A program made the translations under genes and the position numbers. Below, piece by piece: positions 1 through 8,214 of a stretch of 64,000 bases of DNA (its first letter is position 1; the number at the start of each line of letters is the position of its first letter). The notes under the pieces were generated by a model, which searched no databases, was not told the DNA's origin, and saw only the letters and a program-made list of their open reading frames with translations. Origin of the DNA: Pseudomonas prosekii (GTDB lineage Bacteria; Pseudomonadota; Gammaproteobacteria; Pseudomonadales; Pseudomonadaceae); the NCBI RefSeq assembly GCF_900105155.1, contig NZ_LT629762.1, positions 372,001 through 436,000 of the forward strand, read 5' to 3'.

Positions 1-1551
1 GGGGCTGGTGGTGAAGGTCTCCAGATTGGTCTCTTCGGGCAGCCATTGTTGGTGGAAACGCGGCGCATCGACGGCTTCCTGGATGTTCATCCCGTAGTCG
101 ATCACGTTGAGGATGGTCAGCAACGTCGCGGTGATGATCCGACTGCCACCGGGCGTGCCGACCACCATCACCACTTTGCCGTCCTTGGTGACGATGGTCG
201 GGCTCATCGACGACAGCGGCGCTTTGCCCGGCGCGATGGCATTGGCCTCGCCCTGCACCAGGCCGTACATGTTCGGCACGCCGATTTTCGACGTGAAGTC
301 GTCCATTTCGTCGTTGAGGATGACCCCGGTTTTGCTGGCCATGACGCCTGCGCCGAACCAGTCGTTGAGGGTGTAGGTCATCGACACCGCGTTGCCCCAC
401 TTGTCGACGATCGAGAAGTGCGTGGTGTTGCTGCCCTCGTGCGGCGCGACGCCGGGTTTGATCTCGCGGGAGACGCCGGCCTTTTGCGGATCAATGGCGG
501 CGCGCAGCTTGGTTGCGTAGTTTTTGTCGAGCAGGTGGTCAATCGGATTTTTCACGAAATCCGGGTCGCCGAGGTAGCTGTTGCGGTCGACGTAGGCGTG
601 GCGCATCGCTTCGATCTGGTAATGCATGCCCTGCGCCGAGTGGTAACCGAGGTCTTTCATCGGGTAGCCGTCGAGGATGTTCATGATCTGGCAGATCACT
701 ACCCCGCCGGAGCTTGGCGGTGGCGCCGAAACCACGTGATAACCGCGATAGTCGCACTCCACCGGCGCCAGTTCGCGGGTCTTGTATTTGTCGAGGTCGG
801 CTTGGGTGATGATGCCTTTGTTGGCCTGGCTGGAGGTGACGATGGCGTCGGCCACCCAGCCCTTATAGAAGCCATCGGCGCCCTTCTCGGAAATCTCGCG
901 GAGGGTTTTGCCGAGGTCTTTCTGCACCAGTTTCTGCCCGACCTGCATCGGCTCGCCGTTGCTGAGGAAGATCGAACCGGAATCGCGCATGTCCTTCTTG
1001 AACACGTCGGTGGCGGTTTCCAGCAGATCGACGTCGCCCTGCTCCAGCACGAAGCCTTCTTCGGCGAACTTGATTGCCGGGGCGATCAGTTCCTTGCGCG
1101 GTTTGGTTCCATATTTGCTCAGCGCCAGTTCCATGCCGGACACGGTGCCGGGCACGCCGACGGCCAAGTGGCCACGGGTGCTGAGTTCGGGGACGACGTT
1201 ACCGTCCTTGTCCAGGTACATGTTCGCGGTGGCCGCCAACGGCGCTTTTTCGCGGAAGTCGAGGAAGGTCTTGCGCCCGTCCGCCAGTTGGATGGTCATG
1301 AAACCACCGCCACCCAGGTTGCCCGCTGCGGGATAGACCACCGCCAGCGCGTAGGCTACCGCGACGGCGGCGTCCACGGCGTTGCCGCCATTTTTCAGTT
1401 GATCGACACCGACGTGAGTGGCCAAGTGTTGTGCCGTGACCACCATGCCGTTTTCGGCGGCGACCGGGGCCACGGAAGCGGCGTAAGCACTGAGGCAGCT
1501 GAGCGCCAAGGAGGTCGCAATCAGCGATTTGGCTAAAGGTTCGAACTTCAT
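1..1551 (-). CDS. ggt: Gamma-glutamyltransferase (3' end outside window)
   Basis: Periplasmic enzyme that cleaves the gamma-glutamyl bond of glutathione and related compounds and transfers or hydrolyses the glutamyl group. The visible 517 codons start with a signal peptide (hydrophobic stretch ending SAYA at about residue 24). They contain GNLGGGGFM and the autoprocessing motif NTTHFSI, where Thr376 should become the N-terminal nucleophile of the small subunit. A GTPGGSRII motif follows near the window edge. The frame is open through base 1, so the C-terminus is missing only because the window ends. It is divergent from ogt with about 150 bp between them. The long plus-strand ORF opposite is a GC-rich shadow. 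Confidence 0.93.
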   Translation of the reverse strand, partial: MKFEPLAKSLIATSLALSCLSAYAASVAPVAAENGMVVTAQHLATHVGVDQLKNGGNAVDAAVAVAYALAVVYPAAGNLGGGGFMTIQLADGRKTFLDFREKAPLAATANMYLDKDGNVVPELSTRGHLAVGVPGTVSGMELALSKYGTKPRKELIAPAIKFAEEGFVLEQGDVDLLETATDVFKKDMRDSGSIFLSNGEPMQVGQKLVQKDLGKTLREISEKGADGFYKGWVADAIVTSSQANKGIITQADLDKYKTRELAPVECDYRGYHVVSAPPPSSGGVVICQIMNILDGYPMKDLGYHSAQGMHYQIEAMRHAYVDRNSYLGDPDFVKNPIDHLLDKNYATKLRAAIDPQKAGVSREIKPGVAPHEGSNTTHFSIVDKWGNAVSMTYTLNDWFGAGVMASKTGVILNDEMDDFTSKIGVPNMYGLVQGEANAIAPGKAPLSSMSPTIVTKDGKVVMVVGTPGGSRIITATLLTILNVIDYGMNIQEAVDAPRFHQQWLPEETNLETFTTSP

Positions 1552-1701
1552 GATTCGGTCTCTTTTTGTTTTTCTGGCTCTGTACAAAAACAGAGGGAGC
1601 GCTGCAAGAGCAGTAGCCAGTATGGCTGGGATTGCGGTTTGCGCCTCCCCGGCGAGGCAGTATGCTGGCGCTCTTTGCAGCCGTTTTCGGGGTTCGCCGG
1701 C

Positions 1702-2217
1702 ATGAGCTACACCTTCACCACCATGGCCTCGCCGGTCGGCGAGTTGAAGCTGGTCGCGAACGGTTCGAGACTGGCGGCCATCCTCTGGGAAAACGACAAA
1801 CCGAATCGTGTGCGGCTGGGGGCGATGATCGAGTCGGCGGACGCGCCGATCCTGCTGTTGGCGGTTGCACAACTGGAGGAATATTTTGCTGGTCGTCGGC
1901 GCCGATTCGAGCTGGATCTGGATTTCACCGGGACCGAGTTTCAGAAACGTGTCTGGCAGGCGCTGTTGACCATTCCGTTTGGCGAAACGCGCAGTTACAG
2001 CGATATCGCCCGGCAGATCGGCAGTCCCAGCGCGGTGCGGGCGGTGGGTGCGGCGAATGGCAAGAATCCGATTTCGATCGTCGCGCCGTGTCATCGGGTG
2101 ATCGGCATGTCGGGTAAGTTGACCGGGTTTGCCGGAGGGCTGGCGGCGAAGGAGCGGTTGTTGCGGCTGGAAGGCTGCGACTGGGCGGGGGCTGGCCGGA
2201 CGGGTGAGTTGTTTTGA
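1702..2217 (+). CDS. ogt: Methylated-DNA--protein-cysteine methyltransferase
   Basis: Suicide repair enzyme that moves the alkyl group from O6-alkylguanine (and O4-alkylthymine) to its own cysteine. The 171-residue protein has the usual N-terminal segment (SPVGELKLVANG), then the helix-turn-helix DNA-binding part and the active site PCHRV with Cys130, followed by FAGGLAAKERLL. Length fits Ogt rather than the bifunctional Ada. I chose ATG 1702 because the family N-terminus begins there; the open frame extends 21 codons further upstream without homology. It stands alone, divergent from ggt and followed by a REPIN. Confidence 0.9.
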   Translation: MSYTFTTMASPVGELKLVANGSRLAAILWENDKPNRVRLGAMIESADAPILLLAVAQLEEYFAGRRRRFELDLDFTGTEFQKRVWQALLTIPFGETRSYSDIARQIGSPSAVRAVGAANGKNPISIVAPCHRVIGMSGKLTGFAGGLAAKERLLRLEGCDWAGAGRTGELF

Positions 2218-2249
2218 GTTTTCCCACACTATCCACCCAGATACAAAAC

Positions 2250-2341
2250 CTGTGGGAGCGAGCTTGCTCGCGATAGCTATCTGACAACCGACATCTGTGG
2301 TGTCTGACGATCCGCCATCGCGAGCAAGCTCGCTCCCACAG
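2250..2341. repeat. REPIN (inverted pair of REP sequences)
   Basis: The arm TGTGGGAGCGAGCTTGCTCG at 2251 is mirrored by CGAGCAAGCTCGCTCCCACA ending at 2340, with about 40 bases between the arms. Each arm also has its own small palindrome (GAGCTTGCTC). This is the standard Pseudomonas REP doublet, sitting between the convergent ends of ogt and the NUDIX gene. Confidence 0.9.
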
Positions 2342-2363
2342 GGGGTTGCGGTTTCCCCGCCGC

Positions 2364-2957
2364 TCAAGCAACGGTGAAGATGTTTTTCATCGCCGCGTAT
2401 TGCAGCAGCATGATGGTTTTCGCGTCGCAGATTTCGCCGCGATAGAACGCTTCGAGTGCTTCGTCGAATGTCCATTCCAGCACTTCCAGTTCTTCGGTCT
2501 CTTCCTCCAGACCGCCGCCGTCGCTGACTTTGGCCGCAGCGTCATATTCGGCGATGAAGAAGTGCAGCTTTTCCGTCACCGATCCCGGGCTCATGTAGGC
2601 CTCGAAAATTTTCTGCACATGGTGCACGCGGTAGCCGGTTTCTTCTTCCGCTTCGGCGCGAATACGCTCTTCTGGCGCTGCGCCGTCGAGCAAACCGGCT
2701 GCCACTTCAATCAGCAGACCGTCATGACCGTTAACGAACACCGGCAACCTGAACTGCCGCGTCAGCACCACGGTTTTTTTCTCGCGGTTGAACAGCAGAA
2801 TCGCCACGCCGTTGCCCCGGTCGTAGACCTCGCGGGTCTGACGCTGCCAGTCGCCGTTGTTGCGCTGGTAGTCGAAAGTGATTTTCTTCAGCAAGTACCA
2901 GTCGTGGGACAACACCTGGGTTTCGATGAGGTTGACCCGCTCGGCTGTGTTCACCAT
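2364..2957 (-). CDS. nudK: NUDIX hydrolase, GDP-mannose pyrophosphatase NudK type
   Basis: Predicted nucleoside-diphosphate-sugar pyrophosphatase of the ADP-ribose/GDP-mannose branch. The 197-residue protein carries the Nudix box beginning GLLDGAAPEE and ending EAEEETGY; the acidic cluster binds catalytic magnesium. The N-terminus (ERVNLIETQVLSHDWYLLKK) matches NudK-like enzymes in my memory better than NudF. I start at 2957 because AAGGAT lies about 8 nt upstream; the longer frame from 2990 would cover this site. Substrate preference cannot be read from sequence, so ADP-ribose pyrophosphatase remains possible. Confidence 0.8.
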   Translation of the reverse strand: MVNTAERVNLIETQVLSHDWYLLKKITFDYQRNNGDWQRQTREVYDRGNGVAILLFNREKKTVVLTRQFRLPVFVNGHDGLLIEVAAGLLDGAAPEERIRAEAEEETGYRVHHVQKIFEAYMSPGSVTEKLHFFIAEYDAAAKVSDGGGLEEETEELEVLEWTFDEALEAFYRGEICDAKTIMLLQYAAMKNIFTVA

Positions 2958-3006
2958 CACGACATATCCTTCAAATCCAAAGAGCGCCATGGTAGGCGAA
3001 AATGAA

Positions 3007-3035
3007 AAAGCCCGGCATCTCTGCCGGGCTTCTTT
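3007..3035 (-). terminator. Rho-independent terminator after the chitinase gene
   Basis: Stem AGCCCGGCA / TGCCGGGCT with a short loop. It has a run of T on both strands, so it can end transcription of the minus-strand chitinase gene that stops at 3036. It also separates it from the start of the NUDIX gene. Confidence 0.8.
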
Positions 3036-4100
3036 TTACTGCTGGCTCGCCACTTCAGGTGCCGCGCCTTGTTCGTCGTGCGCGGACAGACGCTTGCCGT
3101 TGATCAACGGCCCGTAACGACGGCTGAACTCCCAGTTATACGGCACGTGGTCCTTGTTGACGCCGTTGTCCCAGTTCACCGACCAGGTCATCAGCCCTTT
3201 GATCGACAGGCCTTTGGCGTCGAGGCGCTTGAAGGCGTTCACCACCGCTGCCGGGTGAATCACATAACCGGTGGCGGCTGCGTCGACGTTGGCTGGCAGG
3301 CCGATGACGAACTTGTCCGCAGGGATGCGGGTGAAGCCGCGCGTACCGCTGACCAGACTTTCTGTCAGGTAAAACAGGAAGTCCTCTTTCATCGCGTCGT
3401 TGTTCTGGGCGATCCACGCGCCATTGCCATTGTTGGCTTCCTGAACCCAGATACCGTCGCCGCCCTGGTTGTAATACTGCGGCGCGACAAAGTCGTAATA
3501 ACCTTCGAGTGCCTGCAGGTAACCGACGTATTTGCCGCTGGTGGTCAGGTACGGGAATTCCGGCGCCATGCTGATGATGAAGTGTTTACCCTCACCGGCG
3601 TAATGGTCCTTGACCAGTTTCAGCGCGGCCGGCAGGACCGTCTTGTTGTCGGCGAAATCAATCGCGCTCTGTTCAAGATCGATGTCCAGGCCATCGAAGC
3701 CGTAGGTTTCCACCAGCCGGATGATTTCATTGGCCAGCGGTTGTTCGTTGCCCTTGTGCAACTCGATATGCGCGTCGGCGCCACCAAGGGAAATCAGCAC
3801 CGCTCTGCCCTGGCTGTTCAGCACGCCGACCTGACGGCGAAACTCGGCGTCGCTCAGGTTGTACGGCTTGAAGGTCGGTATACCGTTGCCCTTCATGAAC
3901 GCCACGGCGACCACGTTGTAATCCTTGGGCACATCCTGCAGCGCAATGTTGGCGAACTGGCCACGTTGGTAGCCGTCGCTCGGGCCGGCCGGCCAGTTGT
4001 GCCAGAAACCCATCAGGATCTTTTTGCCGGCAATGCTCGGCATCAACGAAGCGGCGTCGCTCAGTTGCGATTTCATTAACGTAAAGTCGATATCAGACAT
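3036..4100 (-). CDS. GH18 chitinase without a signal peptide
   Basis: Glycoside hydrolase family 18 enzyme expected to cleave beta-1,4-N-acetylglucosamine chains. The 354-residue protein shows the SLGG strand motif (residues 104-107) and the catalytic DGLDIDLE motif with proton donor Glu143, then APQYYN and a C-terminal TWSVNWD strand typical of the TIM barrel. There is no N-terminal hydrophobic leader (it starts MSDIDFTLMK) and no chitin-binding module. AAGGAAT lies 8 nt before the ATG. It is followed in the transcription direction by a terminator and preceded by the AA10 gene on the same strand with a 54-nt gap, so both probably form one transcript. Export must be leaderless (lysis or another route) if it acts outside the cell. 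Confidence 0.88.
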   Translation of the reverse strand: MSDIDFTLMKSQLSDAASLMPSIAGKKILMGFWHNWPAGPSDGYQRGQFANIALQDVPKDYNVVAVAFMKGNGIPTFKPYNLSDAEFRRQVGVLNSQGRAVLISLGGADAHIELHKGNEQPLANEIIRLVETYGFDGLDIDLEQSAIDFADNKTVLPAALKLVKDHYAGEGKHFIISMAPEFPYLTTSGKYVGYLQALEGYYDFVAPQYYNQGGDGIWVQEANNGNGAWIAQNNDAMKEDFLFYLTESLVSGTRGFTRIPADKFVIGLPANVDAAATGYVIHPAAVVNAFKRLDAKGLSIKGLMTWSVNWDNGVNKDHVPYNWEFSRRYGPLINGKRLSAHDEQGAAPEVASQQ

Positions 4101-4154
4101 GTTCTATTCCTTCAGAACGTGTGGAGGGTTTGCGAATGGTTTCGCGGCGTCGGA

Positions 4155-4796
4155 TTACTTGAAATCGACGTCAAACGCTTGATAGAAGGCGTTGCCAGTG
4201 TTGGCGACGATCCACATCAGCACGATTACGTGAGGGCCTTTTTTGTTGCTCGGCAACTTCACCTCGTGATTGACCTTGGCCACCATCTCCGCCGAATGGC
4301 TGTAGTACGGGACCTGGGTGTAGAAGTCGTCGAAGAACGCTTTCGGTTCCAGTTGCGCACGGCTGATGCGCTGTTGCGGGTCCCAGCCATCCTTGGTGAT
4401 AAACCAGCTGTAACCACGGGTGACGTGCGGCGCGGTGTATTTCCAGGTGACTTTGAAGTTCTGGCCCGGGGTGACGTTGAGCAACGGCCAGGCGAACGGA
4501 CGACCGAGTCTTTCGCTCAGTTCTTCATTGGTGAAATTGACGCAATCACGCTGATCGACTTTACCGCCACTGAGAATGTGGCCGTCGGCGGGGGGAGCGA
4601 CGCTGTCGCTGTCGGTTTGATACGGCGCCGGGAACGGGCCAGCAGTCAGCGCAGGGAAGTTTTTGCCACCCTCCATTTCGTTGACTTGCCAGCCCTCCAA
4701 CAGGCCCAGTTCCATGGCAACTGCGCCACGGCTGGACGGGGATGTCACACGACCGTGACGCAGTTCGGCTTGCGGTTGAATCTGTGGTTGGTTCAT
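4155..4796 (-). CDS. AA10 lytic polysaccharide monooxygenase / chitin-binding protein, leaderless
   Basis: Family AA10 (CBM33) copper monooxygenase fold that oxidatively cleaves chitin. The start of the mature domain (HGRVTSPSSRG, His14) and the second copper-brace histidine (His124 in YTAPHVTRGYSWFITKDGW) are both visible, with a C-terminal AFDVDF strand. The copper site needs the first His as the true N-terminus, but here 13 hydrophilic Gln/Pro-rich residues precede it and no signal peptide exists. GGAG lies 9 nt before ATG 4796; a GTG at 4805 is less likely. It forms a pair with the GH18 chitinase downstream. Without N-terminal processing it might only bind chitin. Confidence 0.82.
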   Translation of the reverse strand: MNQPQIQPQAELRHGRVTSPSSRGAVAMELGLLEGWQVNEMEGGKNFPALTAGPFPAPYQTDSDSVAPPADGHILSGGKVDQRDCVNFTNEELSERLGRPFAWPLLNVTPGQNFKVTWKYTAPHVTRGYSWFITKDGWDPQQRISRAQLEPKAFFDDFYTQVPYYSHSAEMVAKVNHEVKLPSNKKGPHVIVLMWIVANTGNAFYQAFDVDFK

Positions 4797-4818
4797 CTTT
4801 TTCACTCCATTGATTTGA

Positions 4819-4843
4819 GATCTCTCCTTCCTGAGGAGAGGTC
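4819..4843 (-). promoter_or_regulatory. Palindrome just upstream of the AA10 gene
   Basis: GATCTCTCCT and AGGAGAGGTC are inverted with one mismatch around TCCTG. The element ends 22 nt before the AA10 start codon and has no T-run on the minus strand, so an operator or leader hairpin fits better than a terminator. The rest of the stretch up to 5018 shows nothing recognisable. Confidence 0.35.
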
Positions 4844-5018
4844 TTCAAACTAACGGAGCTGGTTTTTTTGTCCACCGAGCCAATTTGCGCTTCGGTCGAT
4901 GCCTGCACGAGCAAATCACCGCGAATACTGGATATACAACCAGTGGTTTGAGCTGAGTCGTACGTTTCGTATGGGCGAAGGATTACACCGCGAAGCATCG
5001 ATCTGGAGGTTTGTTACC

Positions 5019-5456
5019 TCAGGACAGCTGCGCTTGGTATTCCTTTTCATATTGGCTGGCGAGGGTTTCTTTCTGCTTGTCGTCGAGCAGTTTGCCGGCC
5101 ATCTGGAAGAACTTCTGTTCTTCTTCCTTCAAGTGGTGATGGACCTTCTCCGAGAGCTTCTTGGCAGTTGCCAGCCACGCCGGGCTGGACATCTCGGTCT
5201 CGTCGAGGGTTTCCATCATCTCGTCCATTTCATGGTGTTCGGAAATGGCATGACGGCTCAGGTCGACGCCGTTATCGAAGGCCATCAACGGGATGTAGAA
5301 ATGCCGTTCTTCGGCGGTTTCGTGGGCCTGCAGTTCGGCTTTCAGCTGTTTATAGGCTTCGGCCCGCTCCGGGGTGTCGCCGCTGGTCTTGATCAGTGCA
5401 TCGGCGTAACCGCGCTGGCGGTCGTGGCTCTCGCGCAAAGCTTCGAAAATGTTCAT
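5019..5456 (-). CDS. Hemerythrin HHE-domain protein
   Basis: Cytoplasmic four-helix protein predicted to hold a non-haem di-iron centre, of the kind used to bind oxygen or sense iron or redox state. The 145 residues contain the spaced ligands His11, His45 with nearby Glu, the His74/His75 region, and a KVHHHLKEEE segment at about 105-113. The start at 5456 has GAGGAG 5-6 nt upstream; the upstream ATG at 5468 overlaps that site. No partner domain is fused. The exact role is not deducible; similar single-domain proteins are linked to stress tolerance. Confidence 0.85.
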   Translation of the reverse strand: MNIFEALRESHDRQRGYADALIKTSGDTPERAEAYKQLKAELQAHETAEERHFYIPLMAFDNGVDLSRHAISEHHEMDEMMETLDETEMSSPAWLATAKKLSEKVHHHLKEEEQKFFQMAGKLLDDKQKETLASQYEKEYQAQLS

Positions 5457-5614
5457 GGCACTCCTCATGGCCGCGTTCTGAATTGACGCTCTTTTTTAAA
5501 TAACGCTCAAGTGCCTAGACATCTGCGTGCGAGCAGCGGTTCCGCTGGCGTGATGGATGGAACATTCAGCAGAGCCCGGATAGTCTTTCGGCTCACCGCC
5601 ATAAGGACATCGCC

Positions 5615-6046
5615 ATGACATTGCGTATCGAGCAGTCGCAACACCCCACGGATGCAGAGCGCGAGGCCATCCTCGCCCCTTTGCGCGCCTACAACGCCGC
5701 GCAGGCCGGGCCGGGTAACCCGCAACCGATTGCTCTGTTGGTGCGCGACGAGCACGAGCAGATTCTCGGCGGTTTGTATGGCCGGGTGTTTTATCAGTGG
5801 CTGTTTATCGAGTTGCTGTCCGTGCCGGAGCAGGCGCGCGGCCAGGGCTTGGGCTCGAAGCTGATGCAAATGGCCGAGGAGTTGGCGCGGGACAAGGAGT
5901 GCGTGGGGATCTGGCTGGATACGTTCGACTTTCAGGCGCCGGACTTTTACCGCAAGCATGGCTACAGCGAGATCGGCCAGATTGCCGATTACCCGCCGGG
6001 GCACAAGCGCCACTTCTTTCAGAAACGCTTGATTAACGCTCTCTGA
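5615..6046 (+). CDS. GNAT family N-acetyltransferase
   Basis: A 143-residue acetyl-CoA-dependent acetyltransferase domain. The acetyl-CoA pyrophosphate loop is visible as QARGQGLGSKLM, followed by a helix and the C-terminal FYRKHGYSEIG strand that closes the fold. ATAAGGA sits 8 nt upstream of the ATG. The substrate is unknown. It is a stand-alone gene, divergent from the hemerythrin gene and followed by a REPIN, with no obvious partner. Confidence 0.85.
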   Translation: MTLRIEQSQHPTDAEREAILAPLRAYNAAQAGPGNPQPIALLVRDEHEQILGGLYGRVFYQWLFIELLSVPEQARGQGLGSKLMQMAEELARDKECVGIWLDTFDFQAPDFYRKHGYSEIGQIADYPPGHKRHFFQKRLINAL

Positions 6047-6058
6047 AACACCGCCCCT

Positions 6059-6153
6059 CTGTAGGAGCGAGGCTTGCCCGCGAAAGCTATCTTTCAGCCA
6101 ACATCAGCGCTGAACGTTAAATCGCCTTCGCGGGCAAGCCTCGCTCCTACGGG
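6059..6153. repeat. REPIN, GTAGGAGCGAGGCTTGCCCG subtype
   Basis: Arms TGTAGGAGCGAGGCTTGCCC and GGGCAAGCCTCGCTCCTAC face each other across about 45 bases. This variant has GCTTGCCCGC where others have GCTTGCTCGC. It lies between the convergent GNAT and lipoprotein genes. Confidence 0.88.
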
Positions 6154-6163
6154 TATTGCATGC

Positions 6164-6514
6164 TTACAAACACGTAGCCAATGCCGCCAACCGGCGCTTC
6201 GCCACGAAGTCATCGCGCTGCGCGTAGTAGCTCAATTCTGTGCCGGTCACACCGGTGGTCAGGTCGACAAACGATTCTGCGGAGCGCGTGTACACCGTCG
6301 AACCGCTTTTCTTGCCTGGTTGCAGGTAAGCCCCGGCATCGACGCCGAACACCGCTTCGTCCTGCCAGGCGAATTGCACGCATTGGGCGACGACTTTTTC
6401 CGGTTTGTCCGAGGTCAGGGTTTGGGTCGGGGCCTTGGTGCGGGAGTCGTCCATCAACGACCCGGCGCATCCGGCCAGCATGCTTGCGGCCAGCGCCACC
6501 ATCAGAATTCGCAT
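6164..6514 (-). CDS. Small lipoprotein of unknown function
   Basis: A 116-residue protein with a short hydrophobic leader and the lipobox LAGC, so Cys16 should be lipidated. Asp is not at +2 (Ala), which favours outer-membrane sorting. The mature part contains two further cysteines (AQCVQF and a C-terminal ATCL) that could form a disulfide, plus tyrosine-rich TELSYYAQRDDF. I do not recognise a named family. It is a single gene, divergent from the small helix-turn-helix gene that follows. Confidence 0.75.
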   Translation of the reverse strand: MRILMVALAASMLAGCAGSLMDDSRTKAPTQTLTSDKPEKVVAQCVQFAWQDEAVFGVDAGAYLQPGKKSGSTVYTRSAESFVDLTTGVTGTELSYYAQRDDFVAKRRLAALATCL

Positions 6515-6675
6515 TGTGTTCGCTCATCGGGAAAAAGCGGACTGTATCACCGTGGCGCGGCGTATCGTTCTGCTTTACTGCATTTATAGCGAGACACCGC
6601 GTGACGATTCGCGCACCCTGTCGCGCATTAAACAGCGCATCAGGCTTTTGCCCGGCGCTTTATTTTGGAGACGCT

Positions 6676-6921
6676 ATGACCCCCAACGCCGAATTCTACA
6701 AACCGACCGCCGAATACGCGGACAAACTGATCAGCCAGATCGGCCAGACGCCGTCCTGGATCGCCAAGCGAATCGGCGTTACCGACAAGCGCATTCGCTA
6801 CATTCTCGACGGCGAAAGAACCGTGAAGGGCGAAACCACGCCGATCCAGATGACCTATCCGGAGCAGTTCGCTCTGGAATGCCTGGCCGCAGCGGCCAAA
6901 GCCAAGAAACAGTCTGCGTAA
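6676..6921 (+). CDS. Small helix-turn-helix protein, hypothetical
   Basis: An 81-residue protein with a likely helix-turn-helix in ADKLISQIGQTPSWIAKRIG followed by VTDKRIRYILDGERT, resembling an XRE-like or Cro-type recognition unit. TGGAG lies 6-7 nt before ATG 6676. A longer open frame upstream crosses the lipoprotein gene on the opposite strand and is not supported. It is followed after 21 nt by another small gene with its own AAGGAG, so the two are probably co-transcribed. Target genes are unknown. Confidence 0.7.
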   Translation: MTPNAEFYKPTAEYADKLISQIGQTPSWIAKRIGVTDKRIRYILDGERTVKGETTPIQMTYPEQFALECLAAAAKAKKQSA

Positions 6922-6942
6922 CCTGACCGGCAAGGAGCGACC

Positions 6943-7272
6943 ATGGCAGCCACCGAACAGCAACACGAACAGGCACTGAACAAGTTTCTCGATGAGCGCC
7001 CCGAATTGCGCCACGAACTCGACAACCTTAATCCGTTGTTGGCGCAGGCCAAGGGCGAAACGGCGGCGCAGTACCGCGACGAACGTTTGCATGAAGCCTT
7101 TGAGGCCGAAGCGGAGCGCCAAGGCTTGTTCGCCTGGGAACTGACGTTGCAACTGACCTCCGCCACGCCTGAGGACTATCAGGCGCAGCGCATGGAAGTG
7201 CACCGGGAAGTGGCGGAAATGGCCGGCATGGACTGGCTGGAATATTGCGACTTGTACCGCCTGACCCCGTAA
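6943..7272 (+). CDS. Conserved hypothetical protein (DUF6388-like)
   Basis: A 109-residue acidic, helical, soluble protein with AAGGAG about 6 nt ahead of the ATG. It contains repeated Glu/Ala/Gln-rich helices (NKFLDERPELRHELDNL and EAFEAEAERQG) and ends with EMAGMDWLEYCDLYRL. I recall similar proteins as a Pseudomonas-wide uncharacterised family, but the family number is from memory. It follows the small helix-turn-helix gene in the same direction and precedes a membrane protein gene. No catalytic motif is visible. Confidence 0.65.
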   Translation: MAATEQQHEQALNKFLDERPELRHELDNLNPLLAQAKGETAAQYRDERLHEAFEAEAERQGLFAWELTLQLTSATPEDYQAQRMEVHREVAEMAGMDWLEYCDLYRLTP

Positions 7273-7307
7273 TCAAAACGCTTGCTGCCTGAGGACGACC
7301 GACGCCG

Positions 7308-8012
7308 ATGCTGCCATCCGCTTCCACCCACCGCGCCAGCCCCGGCCATCTGCACCGGCAAAAATGGCGCGGGCGCATTGGCATGTCGCTGGTGGCGGCG
7401 CTCTCGGTGCTCGCCGGCATGACCGACGCCATCGGTTTCATGGCCAGCGGCGATTTCGTCTCCTTCATGAGCGGCAACACCACGCGCCTCGCCGTGGCGA
7501 TCAGCGAGGGCGACCTCGGTCTGACCACGCGCCTGCTGATTCTGGTGACCACGTTTATCCTCGGCAATGCGCTGGGCATCGTCGTCAGCCGCCTCGGCGG
7601 GCGACGGGCGCTGCCATTGCTGTTGTGCATCGCCACGTTGCTCTGCGGCGCGGCGGCGTGGCCATCCGAGCAACAATTGCCGGCGCTGCTGGCGGCGATT
7701 ATCGCCATGGGCATGCTCAATGCGGCGGTGGAAGAGGTGAATGGGCTGCCAGTGGGCCTGACGTATGTCACCGGCGCGCTGTCGCGATTTGGTCGTGGAT
7801 TGGGCCGCTGGATGCTCGGCGAGCGGCGTAATGGCTGGCGGGTGCAGTTGATTCCCTGGACCGGCATGTTTGCCGGCGCGGTGATTGGCGCGCTGCTGGA
7901 ACAGCAAATGGGCCTGAAAGCATTGTTTGTCAGCGGGCTGCTGGCCGGGGTGATCGGGCTGGTGTCGCTGAAGATTCCGCGGCGTTGGCAGTTGGGGTAT
8001 ATGCCGCGCTGA
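7308..8012 (+). CDS. YoaK/DUF1275 family membrane protein
   Basis: A 234-residue integral inner-membrane protein with about six hydrophobic segments. The family signature is clear: LAGMTDAIGF near residue 37, then FVSFMSGNTTRLAV, and NGLPVGLTYVTGAL in the second half. Members are often called permeases, but no substrate is established for most. The basic N-terminal tail (about 24 residues) suggests a cytoplasmic start. The gene follows the 6943 gene after 35 nt and is followed by a REPIN, which probably ends this small cluster. Confidence 0.83.
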   Translation: MLPSASTHRASPGHLHRQKWRGRIGMSLVAALSVLAGMTDAIGFMASGDFVSFMSGNTTRLAVAISEGDLGLTTRLLILVTTFILGNALGIVVSRLGGRRALPLLLCIATLLCGAAAWPSEQQLPALLAAIIAMGMLNAAVEEVNGLPVGLTYVTGALSRFGRGLGRWMLGERRNGWRVQLIPWTGMFAGAVIGALLEQQMGLKALFVSGLLAGVIGLVSLKIPRRWQLGYMPR

Positions 8013-8032
8013 CCGGGTTGGCTGGCAGTCCG

Positions 8033-8131
8033 TCATCGCGAGCAGGCTCACTCCCACATGGGATGTCGTCCAGCAGACTATTTGCGCCCAGATCAGATCC
8101 CCGTAGGAGTGAGCCTGCTCGCGAAAGCCGC
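8033..8131. repeat. REPIN, GAGTGAGCCTGCTCGCG subtype
   Basis: Left arm CGCGAGCAGGCTCACTCCCA, right arm GTAGGAGTGAGCCTGCTCGC, about 45 bases between them. The stem differs from the other copies (GAGCCTGCTC core), so this is a third sequence subtype in the window. Confidence 0.85.
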
Positions 8132-8214
8132 GCCTCGGTCTTTGACTAATCCCCCTTCGCCGCATCCACGATAAAGCTTTATCATTGCCCGCAGTTTTGC
8201 TGATCGAGTCCGCC

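Noticed and set aside
46..1536. 496-codon plus-strand open frame
   Set aside because: It lies opposite ggt, whose minus-strand protein has a signal peptide and the TTHFSI motif. The plus frame is His/Arg/Val-rich without motifs, as expected of a GC-rich shadow.
4561..4998. 145-codon minus-strand ORF upstream of and overlapping the AA10 gene
   Set aside because: Shifted-frame shadow of the AA10 gene with an unrelated 5' part; no RBS.
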